The position numbers and the translations under genes were made by a program. From NCBI RefSeq assembly GCF_023065955.2, contig NW_026622997.1, positions 24,160,001 through 24,224,000 of the forward strand: DNA of 64,000 bases, written 5' to 3'. Shown in pieces: positions 47,295 to 58,499 of this stretch (its first letter is position 1; each line of letters starts with the position of its first letter). The notes beneath the pieces were generated by a model. It saw nothing but the letters and a program-made list of their open reading frames with translations, ran no database searches and was not told the origin of the DNA. The stretch comes from Ursus arctos (taxonomy: Eukaryota > Chordata > Mammalia > Carnivora > Ursidae).

Positions 47295-47483
47295 GGGGCG
47301 CCTGGGTGGCTCCATTGGTTAAGCGCCTGACCCTTGAGTTCGGCTGGGGTTATGATCTGAGGGTTGTGAGCTGGAGCCCTGCTCTGCAGGGAGTCTGCTT
47401 CTCCCTCTCCCTCTGCCCCTACCCCAGCTCGTGCTCTCTTTCTCTCTCTCAAATAAATAATCTTTTTTTTTTTAAAAAAAAAG
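47295..47483 (+). mobile_element. CAN-SINE
   Basis: The head is 'ggggcgcctgggtggctcca', the middle has 'gagctggagccctgctctgc' with a small deletion, and the tail is 'caaataaataatc' followed by T11/A9. Confidence 0.93.
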
Positions 47484-47489
47484 AGGAAG

Positions 47490-48112
47490 TATAAATACAT
47501 TTAAATAGCCTCACTCCCTCTGGTGCAAGGGAACAAGGATGTTGTGTGTCTGGATGCAGTAGCAAGATGGCATACAGAAAACCCCAGATGGAAAGAAGGG
47601 GCGAGACCATACCCGCCGGGACCACAGGCCGTCCCTGAGAAAGTCTTCACAGCAAGAGCAGAAGAGGGGGATGATGAGAAGTGGAGCGAATGGCGCGCTT
47701 GGAAGAACTGAGCTCAGGAGCTGTGGAGGGACAGGGAAGCTGAAACGGAGCGGGGGGAACTGAACACACCACGAAGTAGATAAAAGCAGAATCTCAGAAC
47801 CAGAATCTATAGCAGAGGCACAGAAAGGTACTGGTTTTGCTTGGAAACAGTGCCCATCAGAGTAGCACGGGACTTCACTGGTTATTATTACTGCGTTCCA
47901 TCCTGTGTGCCCCCGGGATTCACTTCATAGGGCAGGAAAGCTGAACGTGCACAGTTGAACAGACCAGAGGCCAGACAGAAGGATGTAGGATGGGGGTGCT
48001 CCTTGAAATGGAGAGTGAAAGGTAGACGTCGTAGTTTTGACAAGTTGCTGTGCAACGTTTGGGTACATGGGCATTTTCTCCATCTTCACAAATTCTTTCT
48101 TCTCCGTCTCTA
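47490..48112. other. Unique sequence, no gene seen
   Basis: No open frame above 65 aa and no recognised repeat. Confidence 0.4.
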
Positions 48113-48114
48113 AA

Positions 48115-48215
48115 TAGTGCACTGCGGCTATTTCATTCCCCTGCTCAGTCTGTGGACTGATGTCCAGATATCTCAGCCTGGCCCTTGGAAAAGCTCTTCA
48201 TGGTCTAGCTCCACA
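48115..48215 (+). mobile_element. L2 LINE fragment
   Basis: 'tcattcccctgctcagtctg' and 'tctcagcctggcccttggaa' followed by 'gctcttcatggtctagctcc' match the L2 segment around 'ggcccttcatgatctggcc'. Confidence 0.55.
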
Positions 48216-48719
48216 CATGGGGTACAGGGATATGTATAGCAAGCCCCGTGCCGGTACATAGATGACATGTGACAACTCTTGGTCCCCACAGTGGACGTTA
48301 CTGGTTTCCATCCAAATGCCGTCTTTTCCTCCTTCCTTTATCCTAAGAGAACCCTTAGTGCGCTCAGATCTCCCACTCAGCCCACACTTAGGATGCGTCT
48401 CAGGAGAAGAGGGAGGCCCTGATTGGTCTAAGAATAATCGCTTTTGCGACGCGCTGGTAACTCGGTTTTGGCCAATGAGATGGGAGCAGAAGTGCGTTGG
48501 CAGCCTCGCGAAAAGATTCCCTTGCTTATCAGAGAGTGTCAGGGAGAGGCAAAGTCTGTGTTTGGATGTTGCATGTTTGGCTATGATTCCTGGGAATAAG
48601 CCAACCCCAAGGATGGAAGAACACAGAGATGGAAAGAACCTGGGTCCGTAACACATTCCCAAGCCACTGAAGCAAGGAACTCCCAAGCTGGCTCTGCCTC
48701 TGGAGATCCTGTGACATGA

Positions 48720-48792
48720 TTCTATATGATGATATGATATGATATATGATATATGATATGATATGATGTGATATATGATAAGATATATATAA
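48720..48792 (+). repeat. (GATAT)n-type AT-rich microsatellite
   Basis: Irregular 'gatatgatat', 'gatatatgat' units are rich in self-complementary steps. The 200-aa minus-strand frame overlapping it owes its Ile/Ser/Tyr/His-rich start to this repeat. Confidence 0.9.
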
Positions 48793-48879
48793 CATTTCAT
48801 CTCAAATCAGTGTCAGCATTTCCACCACTGGCCGCTAACAGCATTGCACACAATCTTGTTCTGCTCTCATTTTCTGTTC

Positions 48880-49490
48880 TAGCTAATTCCAGCCTGAATC
48901 TTTACACCTCAGGAGCCCCAGCAGAGGCATCTATGCTTCCCTATCCATGGCCCCCATAACTCCCTTCCTCTGCCCAGCTACTGAAATCCTAGCTCTTTAT
49001 TTTATTTTTTTTTAAGATTTTATATATTTATTTGACAGATAGAGACGGCCAGCGAGAGAGGGAACACAAGCAGGGGAAGTGGGAGAGGAAGAAGCAGGCT
49101 CATAGCGGAGGAGCCTGATGTGGGGCTTGATCCCATAACACCGGGATCACGCCCTGAGCTGAAGGCAGACGCTTAACGACTGCGCCACCCAGAGCCCCCT
49201 GAAATCCTAGCTCTTAAAAACCTTATTGAAACGTCTTTCTTGATAACCCACACCTCCCTTCCCGGGTGCCAGAAAGTTTTCGATCCTTTGAATTCCAGAA
49301 GACCTTTACTTGTACCTTTCTTCAGGCGTTTCTCATTTCCAGACATCCTAGTTATTGGTGTGAACCACATGTTTTTTTCTAATTGGAAAGTCCTGGAGAA
49401 TAGTGGCTATATCATACATATCTTTGTATTCACCTCCCACATGGAATAGAGTCTGTGTTCAACAAAAAGCACTGAGACTTGTTGAAGAAA
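48880..49490 (+). mobile_element. L2 LINE 3' region, interrupted by a SINE
   Basis: 'cagctactgaaatcctagct' continues after the SINE as 'ccttattgaaacgtctttct', and 'ggaaagtcctggagaatagt' with 'atagagtctgtgttcaacaa' matches the L2 3' end. It is diverged. Confidence 0.5.
48998..49198 (-). mobile_element. Ursid-type CAN-SINE (antisense)
   Basis: The target duplication 'ctgaaatcctagctctt' occurs at 48981-48997 and 49199-49215 (17 bp, perfect). Young-form markers are 'gccagcgagagagggaacac' and 'cataacaccgggatcacg'. The head end is mutated ('cgccacccagagccc'). Confidence 0.95.
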
Positions 49491-50145
49491 TCAGATCTTG
49501 CTAGACTGATTTGCCACCCACCCTCTGAGAACAAACACTAATTGGTGTAGTAATAAAATAACAATAATTACACAGTTGATTTTTTTTTTAATGTCACCTC
49601 CATGTGCGAAATGTACAAAAATGAAATCTTACAGATACGGTCCCTCTGGTAGGTCAGATTGAGTGAAATTTAATGATAACAGTTGAATGGCATTGTAAAC
49701 AATAGTATCAATTCACTTGGAAAGCTCTTTGCATTTAAAATGCAAGCGTAAATCACCTAGAGGGCTTGGTTTCGGTTTTCCAGTTGAGTGAGACAATCAA
49801 ATGCCCAAATTTCCAGAGCGCATTGATAGCAAAAAACAAAAGACAGGCAGAAATCGTTTTTATCAACCCATCTGATGAAACATTGGCTCATAAGATTTAT
49901 AATACTACGATAAGCCTAACAAATTAGGAAATTGCCGTCTTTAGTTGAGACAAAGGTTATATTCCATGCTGTGACGTGGCAATAGAATAATGACTCTTTA
50001 CTTGCAGAAATCAGGGGTCATGAAGCTTGAATTTCTCTTTTCTGGGTCTTTTAAAACAATGGCATCATTTGCTGATCTCTGACTCAAGCCTCACTATAAA
50101 CATACAACAAAGGTTGGAGAGACATTTTAAATGTTATCATATTTT
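49490..50145. other. AT-rich unique sequence with octamer pair
   Basis: No repeat was recognised until the LINE block starts. At 49727-49746 'ctttgcatttaaaatgcaag' holds two octamer-like half-sites in opposite orientation, which might bind POU factors. This is inference from the motif alone. Confidence 0.4.
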
Positions 50146-50149
50146 ATTT

Positions 50150-50828
50150 ATTTTTATTTAATTTGAAATATTTTATACATGCAGAAAATTCACAGAAGAT
50201 GAAATTTAGACACCCCATATACCCAGCATCCTGACATGATAACATTTTGCCACATTTGCAATATTTATTTTGTATTTTACATCTCATCCTTTTATGTGAT
50301 ACTCAGAATAAAATTTGTGCTCAAGCTCTGAATTCACTAAATCATTATGATTTTTTGAATTTTATTTTTAACGTAGGCAAAATTTGTAGAGTGAAATGTA
50401 CAGTCAGTGAGTGTAAGTCCAATGACTTCTGGCAGACATTTACACCTGTGTAAACAACATCCTAATAGAAATGTACATTTTCCTCACCTTATAAAGTTCG
50501 TTTGGGCCCTGTTGCAGTCAATCGCCCTTCGAAAAGCAAATCCTCTTCTATCCCAATAGATTATTTTTGCATGTTCTTAAATGTCATTTAAATGAATTCA
50601 TATGGTGTGCAGTGATTTGTGTCTGACAACATAATGGGTTTAAGACTTATCCATGTTGTTGCGTGTTAGGAGTGTTCTTTATGTTACTTGGTAGTACTCA
50701 GTTGTATGACTATGACACAACTACTTTACCCATTCTCCTGCTGGTGGACTGTAGAATTGTTTCCAGCTTGAGATTGCTATGAATAACGTTGTGATGAGCA
50801 TTCTTGGGCAAGTCTTTCTGTGGGTACA
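50150..50828 (-). mobile_element. Older L1 3' UTR segment (antisense)
   Basis: 'ttacacctgtgtaaacaaca', 'cttatccatgttgttgcgtg' and 'gtagaattgtttccagcttg' are L1M-type 3' UTR sequence reversed. It stops at 'gtgggtacatattttt', and the continuation 'taaatacctagaatggaatt' is found at about 57840, on the far side of the young L1. Confidence 0.8.
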
Positions 50829-51304
50829 TATTTTTAATTTTTTTTTTAATTTAAGTGTAGTTGGCACACAACGTTACATTAGTTTCAGGTGTACACCTTA
50901 GTGATTTGACAAGTGTATACATTATGCTATGTTCACACAAGTGTAACCATGTGTCCGCTACATCACTGTGACAATATCATTGACCCCATTCCTTATGCCT
51001 TTTATTCCTGCGACTTACTCATTTCGTAACTGGAAGGCTGTATCACCCACCCCCCTTCACCCATTTTGCCCACCCCTCCGGCCCCCTCCTCTCTGGCAGC
51101 CGTTAGTGTGTTCTCTGTATTAATAGGTCTGATTCTGTTTTTTGCTTGATTTGTTTTGTTTTAGATTCCATTTATGAATGGAATCGTATGGTCTTTGTCC
51201 TTCTTAGTCTGACTTATTTCACTTAGCATAACTCTCCAGGTTCATCCATGTTGTCTCAGATGGCACCATCTCACCCTTTTTTGTGGCTATATTCCATAAT
51301 ATTC

Positions 51305-51306
<2 letters not shown>

Positions 51307-51348
<42 letters not shown>
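51307..51348 (+). repeat. (GT)21 microsatellite in L1
   Basis: Forty-two bases of uninterrupted GT lie in the L1 ORF2 3' region, where L1 usually has a short TATATG stretch. A 121-aa frame reading (VCVC)n is an artefact of this repeat. Confidence 0.95.
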
Positions 51349-51349
<1 letters not shown>

Positions 51350-52026
51350 ACATTTTCCTGATCCATTCGTCTACTGATGGACACTTAGGTTGCTTCCACA
51401 TCTTGGCTATTATAAACAATACTGCAATAAACATAGGGGTGCATGTATCTTTTCAAAATAGCGTTTTTATTTTCTTTGGGCAAATATCCAGTAGTGGAAT
51501 TATTGGATTATATGGTATTTCTATTTTTAACTTTTTGAGGAACTTCCATACTATCCCACCAACAGTGCAAGAGGGTTCCTTTTTCTCCACATCCTCACGC
51601 GCACTTTCTTGTCATTTTGATTTTAGCCATTCTGCTGGTGTAAGGTGATATCTTGCTGTGCTTTTGATGTGCATGTCCCTGATGCTGAGTGATGTTGAGC
51701 ATCTGTCCATGTGTCTGTTGGCCATCTTCTTTGGACAAATGTCTATTCAGGTCCTCTGCGCATTTTTAAATCAAATTGTTTGGGGTTTTTTGGTGTTGTA
51801 TAAATTCTTTGTATGTTTTGGGTATTAACTATTATCAGATATACCATTTGCAAATATCTTCTCCCATTTGGTAGGTTGCCTTTTTGTTTTGTTGATGGTT
51901 CCTTCAGTGAGCAAACACTTTTTATTTTGGCGTAGTCCCAGTACTTTATTTTTGCTTTTGTTTCGCTTTCCTGGGAAGACATATCTAGAAAAATGTTACT
52001 AAGGCCAATGTCAAAGAAATTTACTG

Positions 52027-52239
52027 GGATGCCTCGGTGGCTCAGTCAGTTAAGCCTCTGACTCCTGGTTTCAGCTGAGGTTATGATCTCAGGATCCCGG
52101 GACTAAGCCCCATGTCACACTCCATGCTCATTAGGGAGTCGGCTTCTCTGCCTCTGTCTCCCTCTCCCTCTGCCCCTCCCCCTGCTCACACACCCTCTCT
52201 CTCTCAAATAAATAAATAAATAAATCTTTTTTCAAAAAA
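52027..52239 (+). mobile_element. CAN-SINE in L1
   Basis: The head is 'gggatgcctcggtggctcag', the tail (AAAT)n. Target copies are 'aagaaatttactg' and 'aagaaattactg'. Confidence 0.93.
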
Positions 52240-52910
52240 AGAAATTACTGCTTATGTTTTCTTCCAAGAGTTTTATGGTTTCAGCCTCACATTGGTTCCT
52301 TAATACATTTTGAACTTATTTTTGTTTATGATGTTAAGAAGTGGTCCAGTTTCATCCTTCTATATGTAGCCGTCCAGTTTTCCTACCACCGTTTATTAAA
52401 AAGACTATCTTTTTCCCAGTGTTTATTCTTACCTCCTTTGTCATAGATTAATTGACCATAAAAGTGTGGGTTTATTTCTGGGGTCTGTATTCTGTTCTAT
52501 TGATCTGTGTCTCTTTGGGGGCCAGAACCATACTGTTTTGATGACTACTGCTCTGTAGTATATCTTAAAACCTGCCTCCACCTCTGTTCTTTCTCAGGAT
52601 TACTTTGGCTATGTGGGGACTTCTGTGGTTCCATACACATTTTAGTATTATTTGTTCTAGCTTTGCAGAAAATGCTATTGGTCTTTTGATAGAGACTGTG
52701 TTGAATCTGTAGATTGTTTTGGGTAATATGAACATTTAACAAGATTAATTCTTCCAATTAATGAGCATGGAATATCTTTCCATTTGTTTGTCATCTTCAA
52801 TTTCTTTTATCAGTGTTTTGTGTTTTTTGGAATATAGGTCTTTCACCTCTTTGGTTAAATTTATTTCTAGGTATTTCATTCTTTTTAGTACAATTGTAAA
52901 TGGTGTTCTT

Positions 52911-53112
52911 TTTTTTTTTTTTTTAAAGATTTTATTTATTTATTCGACAGAGAGAGAGACAGCCAGCGAGAGAGGGAACACAAGCAGGGGGAGTAGGAGA
53001 GGAAGAAGCAGGCTCATAGCGGAGGAGCCTGATGTGGGGCTCGATCCCAGAACGCCGGGATCACGCCCTGAGCCGAAGGCAAACGCTTAACCGCTGTGCC
53101 ACCCAGGCGCCC
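52911..53112 (-). mobile_element. Ursid-type CAN-SINE in L1 (antisense)
   Basis: T16 and 'aaagattttatttatttatt', then 'gacagccagcgagagaggga', ending 'cgctgtgccacccaggcgcc'. Flanks 'tggtgttctt' and 'agtgttgttttctt' are approximate target copies. Confidence 0.94.
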
Positions 53113-54189
53113 CTAGTGTTGTTTTCTTAAATTCTCTTTCTACTACTTCATAATTAGTGTGTAGAAACACTACAACTTTCTGGGTATTAATTTTGTATTC
53201 TGACACTTTACTGAATTTTTTTTTTTACTTCTAATAGTTTTTTGGTTTTCTATTTATAGTATCATGTCATCTACAAATAGTGACAGTTTAACTTCTTTAC
53301 CAGTATGGATGCTTCTCATTTCTTTTTCTTGTCTGCTTGCTATGACTGGGACTTCCAGTACTATGTTGAATAAAAGTGGTGAGAGTGAATGTCCTCATCT
53401 TGTTCCTGACATCAGAGGGAAACCTCTAAGATTTTTACCATTGAGTATGATGTTAGCTGTGGGTTTGTCATATATGGCCTTTGTTATGGTGAAGTATGTT
53501 CCCTGTTTTTATCATGAATAGGTGTTGAATCTTGTCAAATGCTTTTTCTGCACCTGTTGAGATGATCATATGATTTTTATCCTGTTTTGTTATGTGGTTC
53601 ATGAACTTGATTGACTTGCAAATATTGAACCATCCTTGCATCCTCAGAATAAATCCTATCTGATTGAGGTGAATGATCTTTTTAATATACTGTCGTATGA
53701 AGTTTCCTAATATTTTGTTGACGGTTTTTGCATCTGTATTCATCAGGGATCGTGACCTGTAGTTTTAATTTTTTGCAGTGTCTTTGTCTGGTTTTGGTAT
53801 CAGGGTAATGCTAGCCGTGTTGAATGTGTTTGGAAGCTTTCTGTCCTCTTCTATTTTTTGGACTAGTTTGAGGAGAATAGGTATTAACTCTTCTTTAAAT
53901 ATCTGGTAGAATTCACCTGTGAATCCACCTGGTCCTGGACTTTTATTTTTTGGTAGTTTTTTGATTACTGATTCAATTTTGTTACTTATAATTTGGTCTG
54001 TTCAGGTTTTCTATTTCTTCCTGTTTGAGTTTTTGAAGATTGTGTATTTCTAGGAATTTAATCATTTCTTCTAGGTTGTCTAGTTTGTTGGCATATAATT
54101 TTTTGTAGTATTCTCTTATAATCCTTTGTATTTCTGTGGTGTTGGTTGTTACTTCTCTCTCATTTCTGATTTTATCTATTTGGGTTCTT

Positions 54190-54400
54190 TTTTTTTTCTT
54201 TTCTTTTTTTTAAAGATTTTATTTATTTATTCGGCAGAGATAGAGACAGCCAGCGAGAGAGGGAACACAGGCAGGGGGAGTGGGAGAGGAAGAAGCAGGC
54301 TCCCAGCAGAGGAGCCTGTTGTGGGGCTCGATCCCATAATGCCGGGATCACGCCCTGAGCCGAGGGCAGACGCTTAACTGCTGTGCCACCCAGGCGCCCC
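54190..54400 (-). mobile_element. Ursid-type CAN-SINE in L1 (antisense)
   Basis: It contains 'gatagagacagccagcgaga', 'cccataatgccgggatcacg' and 'tgctgtgccacccaggcgcc'. The T-rich target region blurs the duplication. Together with the copy at 52911 it shows two independent young insertions in this L1. Confidence 0.94.
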
Positions 54401-55922
54401 TCTTTTTCTTTTTTCTTGATGGGCCTGGCTAAGGATTTTTTCAATTTTGTTTATCTTTTCAAAGAACTGGCTCTTGGTTTCACTGATTTTTTTTCATTTT
54501 TCTCTTTCTTTCTTTCTTCTTTCTTTCTTTCTTATTTCTATGTCATTTATTTCTGCTATCTTTATTATTTCCTTTCTTCTACTCACTTTGGGCTTTGTTC
54601 CTCTTTTTCTGGTTCCTTTAGGTGTGAGGTTAGATTGTTTATTTGAGCTTTTTCTTGTTTCTTTTAGAATGGCTTTCACTGTGTCCCAAAGATTTTGGAC
54701 CATTGTGTTTTCATTTTCATTTTCCTCCATGTATTCTTTTTTTTTTTTTTTTAATTTCTTCTCCGATTGCTTTGTTGACTCATTGGTTGTTAAGTAACAT
54801 TTTTTTTAGTCTCCACTTGTTTATGTTTTTTCCAGTTTTTTTTCTTCTGATTCATTTCTTGTTTCATACTGCTGTCATAAGAAAAGATGCATGGTATGAT
54901 TCTCATCTTCTTACATGTATTGAGGCTTCTTTTATCACCTAATATGAGTGTATTCTGGAGACTGTTTCCTATGCACTTGAAAAGATTTTGTATTCTTTTG
55001 CTTTGGAAGGAATGTTCTGTATATATCTGTTATGTCCATCAAATCCAATGTATCATTCAAAGATATTGTTTCCTTATTGATTTTCTCTCTGGATGATCTA
55101 CCCACTAATGTAAGTGAGGTGCTGAAGTCCTCTACTATTATTGTATTACCATCAATTTCTCTCTTTGTGTCTATTAATATTTGCTTTATGTACTTAAGTG
55201 CTCCAGTGTTGGGTGCATAGATATGTATAATTATTATATCCTCTTGTTGGATTGATCCCTTTTTCATTATGTAATGCCTTCCTTTGTCTCTTGTTGCAGT
55301 CTTTGTTTTAAAGTCTATTGTGTCTGATATAAACATTGCTACCCTAGCTTTTTTTCACTGCCATTTGCATAGTGAATGTTTTTCTCTCTCTCCACTTTCA
55401 GTCGGTATGTGTCTTTAGGTCCAAGGTGAGTCTCCTGTAAGCAGCAGATAGATGAGTATTGTTTTTTATGCATTCTGCCACCTTACGTTATTTGACTAGA
55501 GCACTTAGGCCACTTATATTTAATGTAATTATTGATAGTTATGTACTTGTTACCATTAAAAGTTTTTTTTTTTCTGGTTGTTTTCATAGTTCTTCTTTGT
55601 TCCTTTCTCCCCTTCTCTTGCTCTCTTTCTTTGTGACTGATGAGTTTCTGTAGTGTTATGTGTGACTTTCTTTCTCTTTATTTTTTGGTATTTGTCATAG
55701 GTTTTGGGTTTGTGGTTACCCTGATGTTCATATAGCATCCTAAATGAAGAGAACTCTATATTAATTTCATGATTATTTAAGTTCAAAGACATTCTAAAAA
55801 AAGAGAGAGAAAAGTCTTCTTTTTCTTTTTCCCCTTCTCTTCCCTTTTTACTCCTTTCTCCAGATTTTATGTGTATGTTGTCATATTTTACATCTTTTTA
55901 TTCATAATTTTTTAATGTCTAA

Positions 55923-56731
55923 TTATGGCCATTTCTTTTCCACTTGAAGAAGTCCCTTTAACATTTCTTGTAAGCCTGGTTTCGTGGTGATAAACTCCTT
56001 TATCTTTTGTTTGTCTGGGAAACTCTTTACCTCTTCTTTAAATCCAAATGATAATCTTGCCAGGTAGAATATTCTTGGTTGTAGGTTTTTCTCCTTTCGG
56101 CACTTTGAATGTATCATGCCCTGTCTTTCTAGCTTACAAAATTTCCGCTGAAAAATCAGGCTTAAGGGGTTTCCCTTTTAGGTAACTTTTTGTTTCTCTT
56201 GATGCTTTTAGGATTCTCTCTTTATCTTTAACCTTTGACATTTTAATTATTATGTGCTGTCATGTGGACCTCCTTGTGTTCATCTTGTTTGGAACTCTCT
56301 GTGCTTCCTGGATGTGGATGTGTATTTCCTTCCCTACTTTAGGGAAGTTTTTAATCATTATTTCAAGTAAGTTTTCTACACCTTTCTCTTCTTCTAATCC
56401 TGGGACCCCTATAATGTGAATATTTGTTTGCTTGGTGTTGTCCGAAAGATCTCTTAATCTATCCTTATTTTTCTTATTCTTTTCTCTTTTTGCTTTTCAT
56501 CTTGTGTGCTATACATTACCATGTCTTCTGGATCGCTGATATATTCTTCAGGATCATCTAATCTACTGTTCATTCCTCTGGAGTGTTTTTTATTTTATTT
56601 ATTGTATTCCTCAACTGCGATTGGCTCATTTTAATATTTTCTATCTCCTTATTGAAGGCCTCGTTGAGTTCTTCACTCTCTAGTCCAGTGAATACCCTTA
56701 TAATCATTACTTTAAATTCTTTATCAGGCAT
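55923..56731 (-). pseudogene. L1 ORF1 pseudogene
   Basis: The likely start is minus-strand 56731-56729 (MPDKEFKVMII). Downstream the frame reads FNKEIENIKMSQSQLR and breaks at about 56570. The C-terminal part at 56117-55923 has QPRIFYLARLSF and DKQKIKEFITTKPGLQEMLK, as in the L1 ORF1p C-terminal domain. ORF1p is the RNA-binding chaperone of the L1 ribonucleoprotein. Frameshifts separate the two parts, so this copy is dead. Confidence 0.85.
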
Positions 56732-57002
56732 ATTGCTATCTCTGTGCCATTTAGTTCCTTTAATGAGCTTTTTTCCCTATTCTTTCTTTTGGTGCCTATT
56801 TCTGTCTCCCCATTTTGCTTGACTTTCTGTGTTTGTTTCTATGGATTAGGCAGAATGGCTACTTCTCCTAAATTGAAGGAACGATCTTGTGTATGGTGTC
56901 CCCTATGTAGACAATGTGTGCTTGGGACTTTTGCCGGCTGGCTAGAGTTGTGGATGTATATGCTAGTTACTCTTCTAAACCACAGTTGTTGTTGTTGTTA
57001 AG

Positions 57003-57172
57003 AGAGAAAAGAAAATAATACTAATAATAGAAAAAATGGAATAAAAGAGGAAAAGAGAAAAGTAAAAAAGAGAAAAAAATAAAGAAAAAAGGAGAAGAAA
57101 AAGAGAGAAAAACAAAGAAAAGGGGGGGGAGAACAAAACCAAAAAGAACAAAATAAAACAAGACAAATTAAG
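57003..57172 (+). repeat. Polypurine (AG/A-rich) tract
   Basis: About 125 bases are almost pure purine on the plus strand, ending in G8 near 57123-57130. It lies in the 5' UTR of the inverted L1, so the L1 sense strand is polypyrimidine here. Confidence 0.85.
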
Positions 57173-57834
57173 AAAGTTTTTTAAATTAAGTTTAAAAATT
57201 CAAGTATTTTAAAATTAAAAAAGAGGGGCAGCTTGTTTTCTGTGTCCTAGCACCCCTAGGGCTGGTGTGGGCTTGCAAACCCTGGGCTTGCTGAAGTCAC
57301 AATCTCACTGTGAAGACCAGACCCACCTGTTGTGGTATCCAGATCCTGCTCTGGTCTAGGCTTTTAAGGAGGGTTGGGAGCATTAACTGTGTAGTTCTCC
57401 AGTCCCTCTGATCTGGAGGGTTTTCCTGCCACTCCTCTGCTGTGTGGCAGAGTTCTAGTGTTGTCTCTTTTATATGTGAGTTGCTCTTTTAAACTGGCTT
57501 TTTTTTTTTTTTTTTCTGTGTCCAAGGACAGAGGAATCCATTCCCAGTCCCTCAGTACTATCCTTCCCAACTGAAGCTCACGGTGTCAGAGATGAGGGTT
57601 CCCTTTGTCATTGTGTCTCCGTCTCTCTTGCTGTTCTATCTTTGGGTGTTCAGAAGCTTTTCAATCAGCCCTCAGTTCTTCTGGAGGAATTGTTCTATAA
57701 TAGGTATAATTTGGTGTGTTCTGTGGAGGAGGTGAGTTCAGAGTCTTCCTACCTTGCCAATTTGGAACAGAGCTGTGGATATATGTTTTTGCGGGGTTTT
57801 TTGTTTTTCATTTTTTGGGTTTGTTTGTTGTTGG

Positions 57835-58495
57835 TTTTAGTTAAATACCTAGAATGGAATTGCTGAGTCATAGGGAGGTATACTTTTAACTTTATGGGAC
57901 ACTGACAGATGCTTGGTGGCACCTCGTTGTGGTTTTGATTTGCATTTCCCTGATGACTAAGAGTGAGCATTTAAAAAAATCTGTTTATTTTCCATCTGTA
58001 TATCTTCTTTGGTGACGTGAATGTTCAAATTTCGACCATTTAAGAAAATCAGGTTGTTGTTTTCATATTGAAATCCATATTGAATTGTGAATATTTGAAT
58101 TTGAATTCTTACTGAATTTGTATTTTCTGGACACTGGTCTTTTATCAGATATATGATTTGCAAGTGCTTTCTCCCAGGCTGTAGCCAGTCTTTTTAGCCT
58201 CTTCATTTGCTTCTTGTAAATGGCAGAAGTTTCTAATTCTGATTAAGTCTAATTTATCAGTTCGTTCTTTTATGGGTCTTGCTTTTAGTGTCTTAAGAAA
58301 CCTTTGCCTTATTCAAGGTCACAGAGATTTTCCTCCTGTTTTCTTCTATAAGTTTTAGAGCTTTTGGTTTTATTTTTAAGTCTATGATCCACTTTGAGTT
58401 AATTCTGTGTATGTGTGAGGTATTGACTGAAGTTCATTTTTTTGCATATGGATATCCAATTGCAAAAGCAACATTTATTGAACATCTGTTAATAT
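57835..58495 (-). mobile_element. Older L1, second part (antisense)
   Basis: It resumes with 'tagaatggaattgctgagtc', 'gttttgatttgcatttccct' and 'catatggatatccaattgca', the reversed 3' portion of an L1M element. With 50150-50828 it forms one element split by the younger L1. Confidence 0.8.
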
Positions 58496-58499
58496 TATA

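Larger units (their letters stand above)
51200..55500 (-). pseudogene. L1 ORF2 pseudogene (endonuclease-reverse transcriptase)
   Basis: Fragments of the L1 endonuclease and reverse transcriptase are recognisable. Minus-strand 55336-54935 holds the endonuclease part with IIHIYAPNTGA. Minus-strand 53743-53468 holds the RT part with [11 protein letters not shown], where the family normally has Asp before AEKAF (here Gly at about 53558). The family's FADD catalytic box reads FVDD at about 53277-53266 and is followed within five codons by a stop. SINEs split the gene at 52.03, 52.91 and 54.19 kb. Frameshifts and stops make it non-functional. Borders are approximate. Confidence 0.85.
50829..57830 (-). 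mobile_element. Near full-length, inactive L1 with three nested SINEs (antisense)
   Basis: About 7.0 kb, or about 6.4 kb without the SINEs. It runs on the minus strand from a 5' UTR (about 57830-56735, with 'aactcacctcctcc'), through ORF1 and ORF2 remnants, to a 3' UTR ending near 50829. It sits inside an older L1. SINEs interrupt it at 52027, 52911 and 54190. No intact ORF survives. The exact subfamily (carnivore L1MA-like) is not fixed. Confidence 0.85.

Noticed and set aside
48198..48800. 200-aa minus-strand frame
   Set aside because: Its N-terminal part is translated (GATAT)n microsatellite and the rest has no domain. It overlaps a 129-aa plus-strand frame.
51283..51648. 121-aa frame with alternating Val-Cys
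   Set aside because: It is produced by a (GT)21 repeat inside the L1.
53264..55336. Open frames of 70-133 aa in the 53-55 kb region as host genes
   Set aside because: Minus-strand frames are L1 ORF2 pieces. Plus-strand frames are their complements and carry Phe/Ser/Leu-rich antisense composition.
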